This document shows, in pieces, positions 43,673-49,401 of a DNA stretch of 49,401 nucleotides. Within the stretch, counting starts at the first letter, position 1, and each line of letters starts with the position of its first letter. Where the stretch lies: the NCBI RefSeq assembly GCF_000719865.1, contig NZ_JOID01000036.1, positions 1 through 49,401 of the forward strand. The letters run 5' to 3'. The stretch comes from Streptomyces albus subsp. albus (GTDB taxonomy: Bacteria; Actinomycetota; Actinomycetes; Streptomycetales; Streptomycetaceae). Under the pieces are notes generated by a model. The model saw only the letters and a program-made list of their open reading frames with translations. It was not told the DNA's origin and made no database searches. The position numbers were made by a program, and so were the translations under genes.

Positions 43673-44941
43673 ATGAACGACTCTCCGGGCTGGGCCTCGC
43701 CCGGATCGGCCCCCTCCGGCGACCCGGGCCGAGAAGGCGGAAACCCCGCTGCCCCCGGCCGGGACGACACCGGCAGTGACAGCAAGCCCCCGGTGAACTG
43801 GTCCAAGGAGCAGCCGCCCGGCGGCCAGTGGGCCGCCCCCACCGGCTCCGGACCCACCCCGCCGCCGGAAGGCGGCGGCTGGGGCGGCCAGGGCGGCTGG
43901 GGCACCGGCTGGGCACCCGCGCCCGTCGTGGCCAAGCCGGGCATCATCCCGCTCCGGCCGCTGGGCATCGGCGAGATCCTGGACGGCGCCGTCTCCACGA
44001 TGCGGGCGCACTGGCGCACCGTGCTGGGCATCTCCCTCGCCGTCGCCGCGGTCACCCAGGCCGTCTCCACGGTCACCACGGGAATCTGGTTCAACGACCA
44101 GACCGGGCTGGCCGCCCTGGAGAACGATCCCGACCCGACGCCCGACGAGATCCTGGACGCCCTCAGCGGCACCCTCACCGGCGGCGCCGTCACCGGGGTC
44201 GTCAGCATGCTCGGCACCATCATCGCCACCGCCATGCTGACCATAGTCGTCAGCCAGGCGGTCCTCGGCCGCCCCGTCACCACCGGTGACGCCTGGCGCA
44301 GCGCGCGGCCCCAGCTCCCGCGCCTCTTCGGGCTGCTTCTGCTGATCCCGCTGATCATCCTGGCGATCACCCTCGCGGCGATGGCCCCAGGGCTGATCAT
44401 GACCGCGACCGGCCCCACCGGCGCCGGAGCCGCTCTCACGCTCGCGGGAGGCCTCGCCGCCCTCGTCACAGCGGTCTGGCTCTGGATCCGCTTCAGCCTG
44501 GCCGCCCCGGCCCTGATGCTGGAACGGCAGGGGGTCGTCGCCTCCCTGCGCCGGTCCGCCAAGCTCGTCCGGGGTGCCTGGTGGCGGGTGTTCGGCATCC
44601 AGCTGCTGACCATGGTCCTGCTGGTGTTCGTCGCCGCCGTCATCGAGATCCCGACCAGCCTGATCGCCGTGGTCGTCGGCGGCGAGAGCGCCGCCGACTG
44701 GATGGCCGGCGAGACCGCGGAGACGGGCTGGCTCTTCCTCATCGTCCTCGGCATCGGCGCGGTGATCAGCTCCACCATCACCTTCCCCATCAGCGCCGGC
44801 GTCACGGCTCTCCTCTACATGGACCAGCGGATCCGGCGGGAAGCCCTCGACCTGGAGCTGGGCCGCGCGGCCGGCCTCCCCGGCTACGGAACACCGGGCC
44901 CCGGAGACGGCCGCACCGACGGCGCCACCCCGGGGAGCTGA
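43673..44941 (+). CDS. Multi-pass membrane protein, GPDPase membrane-domain/DUF7544-type
   Basis: Membrane protein of 422 residues. The first 85 are disordered, rich in Pro/Gly and Trp (GGGWGGQGGWGTGW), ending at IIPLRPLGIGEILDGAV, an entry motif typical of the glycerophosphodiester phosphodiesterase membrane domain. About six membrane segments follow, with FLLLIPLIILAITLAAMAPGL-like and VFGIQLLTMVLLVFVAAVIE regions and a late ISAGVTALLYMDQRIRREALD. No catalytic domain is attached, so it is a stand-alone membrane module of unknown function. The second of two adjacent ATG codons (43673) is preferred because GGAG is 5 nt ahead of it. First gene of the operon with DUF4129, DUF4350, MoxR and DUF58. 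Confidence 0.88.
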   Translation: MNDSPGWASPGSAPSGDPGREGGNPAAPGRDDTGSDSKPPVNWSKEQPPGGQWAAPTGSGPTPPPEGGGWGGQGGWGTGWAPAPVVAKPGIIPLRPLGIGEILDGAVSTMRAHWRTVLGISLAVAAVTQAVSTVTTGIWFNDQTGLAALENDPDPTPDEILDALSGTLTGGAVTGVVSMLGTIIATAMLTIVVSQAVLGRPVTTGDAWRSARPQLPRLFGLLLLIPLIILAITLAAMAPGLIMTATGPTGAGAALTLAGGLAALVTAVWLWIRFSLAAPALMLERQGVVASLRRSAKLVRGAWWRVFGIQLLTMVLLVFVAAVIEIPTSLIAVVVGGESAADWMAGETAETGWLFLIVLGIGAVISSTITFPISAGVTALLYMDQRIRREALDLELGRAAGLPGYGTPGPGDGRTDGATPGS

Positions 44942-44945
44942 TGCG

Positions 44946-45638
44946 GTGATCGCGGCAGCGGGCGGTCTCGCGGCGGCGCGGTACGGGATTCGTGCGGCGG
45001 ACGACGTCCCCGTACGGATCCCGCGACTGCCCGCCCGGGAGGCGGCGGAGGACGAACTCTCCCGGCGGATGTACCGGGAGCATGAACCGAGCCTTCTCCG
45101 GCGGGCCCTCGACCGCTTCTGGGAATGGCTCGACACCCTTTTCAACGCCGCGGCCGGGGTCACCCCCGGCGGCCCGGTCGGCCTGGCCGTCGTCATCGCC
45201 GTACTCCTCCTCCTGGTCGTGGCCCTCCGGCTGCGCCTCGGTCCACTGCACCGCACATCGACTGCCGCTGTCGCCCTCTTCGACGACCGTCCGCGGAGCG
45301 CCACCGAACACCGGACGGCCGCCGAACGGCACGCCGCCGCCCAGGAATGGGACCTCGCCGTGCGGGAACGGATGCGAGCCCTCGTCCGGTCGCTGGAGGA
45401 ACGCGCCCTGCTCGACCCGCGCCCCGGCCGCACCGCCGATGAGGCCGCCGCCGAGGCCGGACGTCCCCTGCCCGCTCACGCGGACCAACTGCGCACCGCT
45501 GCCCGGGACTTCGACGCCGTCACCTACGGCGGCCGTCCCGGCACCGCGGAGGTCTACGGCCGACTCCGGGACCTGGACGTCCAGCTCCAGCACACCAAGC
45601 CGCAGCCCGCCGGGGCCGGGGCCGGGGGAACCGTATGA
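44946..45638 (+). CDS. DUF4129 domain membrane protein
   Basis: Protein of 230 residues with one central membrane segment (GLAVVIAVLLLLVVALRLRLG, near 77-97) and a C-terminal DUF4129 domain (AAERHAAAQEWDLAVRERMRA, ALLDPRPGRTADEAA, FDAVTYGGRPGTAEVY). DUF4129 domains accompany MoxR ATPases and transglutaminase-like proteins; their role is unknown. GTG at 44946, 4 nt after the previous stop. Its stop overlaps the next start by 4 bp, so translation is coupled. The N-terminal half (IPRLPAREAAEDELSRRMYR) is conserved in such actinobacterial operons. Confidence 0.9.
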   Translation: MIAAAGGLAAARYGIRAADDVPVRIPRLPAREAAEDELSRRMYREHEPSLLRRALDRFWEWLDTLFNAAAGVTPGGPVGLAVVIAVLLLLVVALRLRLGPLHRTSTAAVALFDDRPRSATEHRTAAERHAAAQEWDLAVRERMRALVRSLEERALLDPRPGRTADEAAAEAGRPLPAHADQLRTAARDFDAVTYGGRPGTAEVYGRLRDLDVQLQHTKPQPAGAGAGGTV

Positions 45639-46888
45639 CCCGGACAGCCGCCGCCGAGACCTCGGCCGCCCCCACCGCCCACCAGCTCTGGACCCGGTCC
45701 CGCGGCCTGCTCCTCGCCCTGGCCGTCCTCATCCTGGCGGGAATCGCCCTCGCCGCCGTGCGATCCGGTGAACAGCACGGCCGGCTCGACCCGCGCTCCG
45801 CCGATCGCTACGGCAGCCGCGCTGTCGCCGAACTGCTGGCCGACCGCGGCGTACGCACCACAGTGGTCACCACGACCGCAGAGGCCACCGCGGCGGCCGG
45901 TCCGGGCACCACCCTGCTGATCACCAACCCCGACCTCCTCACCGAACGCCAGCTGACGGTCCTGAAGAAGACGGCCGCCGCACCGCGTGCGCGCACCGTG
46001 CTCCTCGGCCCCGGCCCCGATGCCACCCGCGCCCTGGCCCCCGCCCTGCGGGTGGCCGAACCGGTCGAGGTCGCCACCCGCTCCCCGGACTGTGACCTCC
46101 CCGCCGCCCGCCGGGCCGGAGACGCCGAGCTCGGTGGCATCCGTTACTCCCTCTCCTCGAAGGCGCCGGACGCCGACATCTGCTATCTCGGCGACGGACT
46201 GCCGACCCTGGTCCGGATCCCGGGCCCCGACCACCGCGACACCGTCCTGCTCGGCTCGCCCGACATCCTCTTCAACGACCGGCTCGCGGAACACGGCAAC
46301 GCTTCCCTGGCCCTGCAACTCCTGGGCTCGCAGGACGAGTTGATCTGGTACCTCCCCTCACTCGACGACTCCGCCGCCTCCGATGGCGCAGACCGCGGCT
46401 TCCTCCAGCTCCTGCCTCCGGGCTGGCTCTGGGCAGCGACGCAACTGGGCATCGCCGCCGTGTTCGCCGCACTGTGGCGGGCCCGGCGCCTCGGACCCCT
46501 CACACCGGAACGGCTCCCCGTCACCATCCGGGCCTCGGAGACAACCGAGGGTCGTGCCCGTCTGTACCACCAGGCACACGCCCGGGACCGTGCCACCGAG
46601 ATCCTCCGGTCCGCCACCAGAAGCCGGCTCGCCCCGGTCGTCGGCGTGACCGCCGTCCGGGCCCACCATCCCGAGACCCTGTGCCCGGCCCTGGCCGCCC
46701 ATGTCCCCGGCGCCGAGCCCGATATCGCCGCCCTGCTCTTCGGACCGGTGCCTCCCGACGACCAGTCCCTGATCCGCCTCACCGAGGAACTGGACCGCCT
46801 CGAACGGACCGTCACCGCAGGCATCCCCGTTGCTCCCACCACACCCCCCGACACAGCTCCCCTCAAGGAAAAGGACACCCCCTCGTGA
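45635..46888 (+). CDS. DUF4350 domain membrane protein
   Basis: Protein of 417 residues with two membrane segments: near 26-44 (LLLALAVLILAGIALAAV) and, late in the protein, WLWAATQLGIAAVFAALW. Between them an external DUF4350 domain (DRYGSRAVAELLADRGVRTT, TTLLITNPDLLTERQL) resembles a GATase-like Rossmann fold often seen in MoxR operons. The final 90 residues are cytoplasmic and rich in Arg/Glu. Overlaps DUF4129 by 4 bp and MoxR by 4 bp. Exact function is unknown; by context it acts with the MoxR ATPase and DUF58 protein. Confidence 0.9.
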   Translation: MTRTAAAETSAAPTAHQLWTRSRGLLLALAVLILAGIALAAVRSGEQHGRLDPRSADRYGSRAVAELLADRGVRTTVVTTTAEATAAAGPGTTLLITNPDLLTERQLTVLKKTAAAPRARTVLLGPGPDATRALAPALRVAEPVEVATRSPDCDLPAARRAGDAELGGIRYSLSSKAPDADICYLGDGLPTLVRIPGPDHRDTVLLGSPDILFNDRLAEHGNASLALQLLGSQDELIWYLPSLDDSAASDGADRGFLQLLPPGWLWAATQLGIAAVFAALWRARRLGPLTPERLPVTIRASETTEGRARLYHQAHARDRATEILRSATRSRLAPVVGVTAVRAHHPETLCPALAAHVPGAEPDIAALLFGPVPPDDQSLIRLTEELDRLERTVTAGIPVAPTTPPDTAPLKEKDTPS

Positions 46889-47850
46889 GCGCCCCGACCG
46901 CCGACAGCGCCCGCGCCTCCCTGGAGGCGCTGAGGACCGAGATCGCCAAAGCCGTGGTCGGCCAGGATCCGGCCATCACGGGCCTGGTCGTCGCACTTCT
47001 CTGCCGCGGCCATGTCCTGCTCGAAGGCGTTCCCGGAGTCGCCAAGACGCTGCTCGTCCGCGCCCTGGCCGCCTCGCTGGAACTCGACATGAAACGCGTC
47101 CAGTTCACCCCCGATCTGATGCCCAGCGATGTCACCGGTTCCCTGGTCTATGACGCGCGCACGGCCGAGTTCTCCTTCCAGCCCGGTCCCGTCTTCACCC
47201 ATCTCCTGCTCGCCGACGAGATCAACCGCACTCCGCCGAAGACCCAGGCCTCTCTCCTGGAAGCCATGGAAGAGCGCCAAGTCACCGTCGACGGAGTTCC
47301 CCGCCCTCTGCCCGAACCGTTTCTCGTGGCAGCGACGCAGAACCCCGTTGAGTACGAGGGCACTTACCCCCTGCCGGAAGCCCAGCTAGACCGCTTCCTC
47401 CTGAAGCTGACCGTGCCCCTGCCCTCCCGCGACGACGAGATGGCCGTGCTCATGCGCCATGCGCAGGGCTTCAACCCGGGAGACCTACAGGCTGCCGGCC
47501 TCCGCCCCGTGGCGAACGCCACCGATCTGGCAGCGGCCCGCACCGCTGTGGCAACAACCTCCGTCTCCCCGGAGATCACCGGTTACGTCGTCGATATCTG
47601 CCGTGCCACCCGCGACTCCCCCTCGCTCTCTCTCGGTGTCTCCCCGCGAGGCGCCACCGCTCTGCTGTCGACCGCTCGGGCCTGGGCCTGGCTCACCGGC
47701 CGCGATTACGTCATCCCCGACGATGTCAAGGCCCTGGCTCTGCCCACGCTCCGCCACCGCGTCCAACTGCGCCCGGAGGCCGAGATGGAAGGCATCACGC
47801 CGGATTCTGTGATCCAGGCAATCCTCGCCAACGTCCCCGTCCCCCGCTGA
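46885..47850 (+). CDS. MoxR-family AAA+ ATPase
   Basis: Soluble AAA+ ATPase of 321 residues, chaperone-like in function. Walker A is GVPGVAKT (48-55), Walker B LLLADEIN (107-114), sensor 1 is in VAATQNPVEYEGTYPLPEAQ and the arginine finger in AQLDRFLLKL. The C-terminal lid has SPRGATALLSTARAWAWLTG and YVIPDDVKALALPTLRHR. MoxR proteins remodel partners, usually von Willebrand factor A or DUF58 proteins encoded next to them, as here. GTG start with AAGGAAAAGGA upstream, overlapping the DUF4350 stop as GTGA. Confidence 0.96.
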   Translation: MSAPTADSARASLEALRTEIAKAVVGQDPAITGLVVALLCRGHVLLEGVPGVAKTLLVRALAASLELDMKRVQFTPDLMPSDVTGSLVYDARTAEFSFQPGPVFTHLLLADEINRTPPKTQASLLEAMEERQVTVDGVPRPLPEPFLVAATQNPVEYEGTYPLPEAQLDRFLLKLTVPLPSRDDEMAVLMRHAQGFNPGDLQAAGLRPVANATDLAAARTAVATTSVSPEITGYVVDICRATRDSPSLSLGVSPRGATALLSTARAWAWLTGRDYVIPDDVKALALPTLRHRVQLRPEAEMEGITPDSVIQAILANVPVPR

Positions 47851-47866
47851 ACGGCGCGAGTGAACG

Positions 47867-49177
47867 ATGGCCCTCACCGGACGAACTGCTCTGATCGCCG
47901 CTCTCGGCGCATTGGTCACCGGTCTGCTGATGCCCAGCACCACCGGGCTGCTCCTGGTAAATCTCCCCCTGCTGCTGGCAATTCTCGGAGACCTCGCGCT
48001 CGCCGCGCCAGTCCGCACGCTCCGCTTCACCCGATCCGGTGATACGTCAGTTCGGCTCGGCGAACAGGCTTCCGCCCACCTCACCATCGCCAGCCCTCCG
48101 GGCCGCCCGCTGCGCGCCCTCATCCGTGACGCATGGCCTCCCAGCGTGCTGCCGCCGGGCGCCACCCCGGCCGGGACCCGCCACCGGCTGACCATCCCGG
48201 GAGGCGAGCAGCGCCGCATCACCACTCCGCTCAGGCCCACACGCCGCGGCGACCGTGCACCGGACCGCGTCACCGTGCGGTCCTACGGCCCGCTCGGACT
48301 CGCAGCCCGGCAGGGCCACCACCAAGTGCCCTGGCGCCTCCGCGTCCTGCCACCGTTCCCCAGCCGAAGGCACCTCCCGGCCAAGCTCGCCAGACTCCGC
48401 GAGCTGGACGGCCGCACCAGTCTGCTCACCCGCGGCGAGGGAACCGAATTCGACAGCCTCCGCGAGTACGTCCCCGGTGACGACACCCGCTCCATCGACT
48501 GGCGTGCCACGGCCCGCCAGTCGTCCGTGGCCGTCCGTACCTGGCGTCCGGAACGCAACCGTCACATCCTCCTCGTCCTCGACACCGGAAGAACCTCGGC
48601 CGGCCGCGTCGGCGACATCCCACGACTCGACGCCGCCATGGACGCCGCGCTCCTCCTGACCGCCCTGGCGGGCCGCGCCGGGGACCAAGTGGGGCTCCTC
48701 GCCTACGACCGGCGGATCCGGGCCTCTGTACAGGGCCGCACAGCGGGCGACCTCCTGCCGGCCGTGGTCGGCGCTCTGGCTCCCCTGGAGCCGGAACTCG
48801 TCGAGACGGATTCCCACGGCCTTGCCGCCGCCGCCCTGCGGACCGCCCCGCGCCACTCACTGATCATCCTGCTGACGACCTTGGACGCAGCCCCCGTCGA
48901 GGAAGGCCTGCTGCCCGTACTGCCCCAGCTCACGCACCGCCATACGGTCCTGCTGGCCGCGGTGGCCGATCCCCACATCCAGCAAATGGCAGCGGCCAGG
49001 GGTTCCGTGGAAGCCGTCTACCAGGCCGCCGCCGGCGCCCGCGCACAAGCAGAGCGCACACGCACGGCGGACCGGCTCCGCCGCCACGGCGTCACGGTCG
49101 TCGACGCCACCCCGGAGGATCTCGCCCCCGCCCTGGCGGACGCCTACCTCGCACTCAAAGCAGCCGGCCGCCTCTGA
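47867..49177 (+). CDS. DUF58 (vWA-like) protein
   Basis: Protein of 436 residues with two hydrophobic segments at the N-terminus (about 7-22 and 27-45) and a large soluble part. The DUF58 signature is EFDSLREYVPGDDTRSIDW followed by RATARQSSVAVRTW; it continues into a von Willebrand A-like fold (ILLVLDTGRTSAGR, the metal site DxGxS degenerate to DTGRT). It is the usual partner of MoxR and last gene of the operon. ATG at 47867; the Shine-Dalgarno is weak. The gene is convergent with the rRNA operon. Confidence 0.93.
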   Translation: MALTGRTALIAALGALVTGLLMPSTTGLLLVNLPLLLAILGDLALAAPVRTLRFTRSGDTSVRLGEQASAHLTIASPPGRPLRALIRDAWPPSVLPPGATPAGTRHRLTIPGGEQRRITTPLRPTRRGDRAPDRVTVRSYGPLGLAARQGHHQVPWRLRVLPPFPSRRHLPAKLARLRELDGRTSLLTRGEGTEFDSLREYVPGDDTRSIDWRATARQSSVAVRTWRPERNRHILLVLDTGRTSAGRVGDIPRLDAAMDAALLLTALAGRAGDQVGLLAYDRRIRASVQGRTAGDLLPAVVGALAPLEPELVETDSHGLAAAALRTAPRHSLIILLTTLDAAPVEEGLLPVLPQLTHRHTVLLAAVADPHIQQMAAARGSVEAVYQAAAGARAQAERTRTADRLRRHGVTVVDATPEDLAPALADAYLALKAAGRL

Positions 49178-49266
49178 CAAGGCATACGAACCGCAAGCCA
49201 AGGCAGCGCGACCCGCTTGCCTTCTCATCCCGGCCCCACCCGACGGGCTGAACAGCCCCAAGAAAC

Positions 49267-49316
49267 AAAAAAAGCCGGTTTTCCCCGGCCATAACTGGCC
49301 CGGGGAAACCCGGCTT
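49267..49316 (-). terminator. Terminator of the rRNA operon
   Basis: On the minus strand a hairpin with 19-20-bp imperfect arms (49297-49316 and 49272-49290; AAGCCGGGTTTCCCCGGGCC pairing with GGCCGGGGAAAACCGGCTT) is followed by a run of seven T. A classical rho-independent terminator about 10 nt after the 5S rRNA 3' end. Confidence 0.92.
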
Positions 49317-49324
49317 CACAAGGA

Positions 49325-49401
49325 GTTCGGCGGCGTCCTACTCTCCCACAGGGTCCCCCCTGCAGTACCATCGGCGCTGAAAGGCTTAGCTTCCGGGTTC
49401 G
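49325..49401 (-). rRNA. 5S ribosomal RNA, 3' part (5' end beyond window)
   Basis: The minus strand reads as the 3' two-thirds of actinobacterial 5S rRNA: CGAACCCGGAAGCTAAGCC, then CAGCGCCGATGGTACTGC, GGGGACCCTGTGGGAGAGT and AGGACGCCGCCGAAC. About 77 of roughly 120 nt are present. It should be the last gene of an rrn operon (16S-23S-5S) that lies to the right. Confidence 0.96.

Noticed and set aside
43487..45433. N-terminal extension of mtnA up to 45433
   Set aside because: It runs antisense through two real membrane-protein genes, and the MtnA fold begins at 43486.

Overview
The window is very GC-rich, almost fully coding, uses GTG and TTG starts often, and its gene order (pkaB-pkaA; NAD-glutamate dehydrogenase; an Rv3235-like gene next to secA; hpf, comF, lpqB, mtrB, mtrA, mtnA) is that of the chromosome core of Streptomyces or a close relative. 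The secA-to-mtrA block is also conserved, as I recall it, in Mycobacterium (Rv3235 to Rv3246c). I count 33 protein genes and one partial 5S rRNA. No CRISPR array, tRNA, transposase or integrase was seen.

Layout. 1-3246: two Ser/Thr kinase genes on the minus strand, the first cut by the window edge, each with a cytoplasmic kinase domain and a membrane anchor. 3829-7953: a divergent FHA-plus-FtsK/EssC-type ATPase of 1374 residues. 8450-12310: a sugar ABC importer (lipoprotein binding protein and two permeases, no ATPase), whose first permease carries a large extra extracytoplasmic domain. 12429-15944: a small accessory islet with a XRE/TPR regulator, an ASCH protein and a YdcF/DUF218 protein translationally coupled on the minus strand, and a divergent anti-sigma-factor-like ATPase. 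16069-22169: three cell-surface glycosyltransferase genes, including a bifunctional GT2/CDP-glycerol-type phosphotransferase. 22367-27442: a large NAD-dependent glutamate dehydrogenase with an in-frame tandem repeat. 28088-30339: a HAD phosphatase, a DUF6912-type protein and an Rv3235-like protein. 30466-33279: secA. 33566-34798: a YcaQ/AlkZ-type DNA glycosylase. 34920-43486: the minus-strand run of an orphan LuxR response regulator, hpf, comF, lpqB, mtrB, mtrA and mtnA. 43673-49177: a plus-strand operon (membrane protein, DUF4129, DUF4350, MoxR ATPase, DUF58). The right edge enters a ribosomal RNA operon on the minus strand (terminator and 3' part of 5S rRNA).

How the parts work together. 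Much of the window serves the cell envelope and its signalling: kinases with an FHA partner, SecA export, wall-glycopolymer transferases, and the MtrAB-LpqB three-component system that couples envelope state to cell-cycle and developmental genes. hpf and the neighbouring orphan regulator relate to ribosome dormancy and stress. Two perfect DnaA-box sequences lie between lpqB and comF. Most likely to be under-described: the XRE-ASCH-YdcF islet, the single-motor FHA/FtsK protein beside the kinases, the permease with a grafted domain, and the regulatory repeats upstream of the response regulator, hpf and the Rv3235-like gene.

All calls come from reading the sequence and from knowledge of families; no database search was run.
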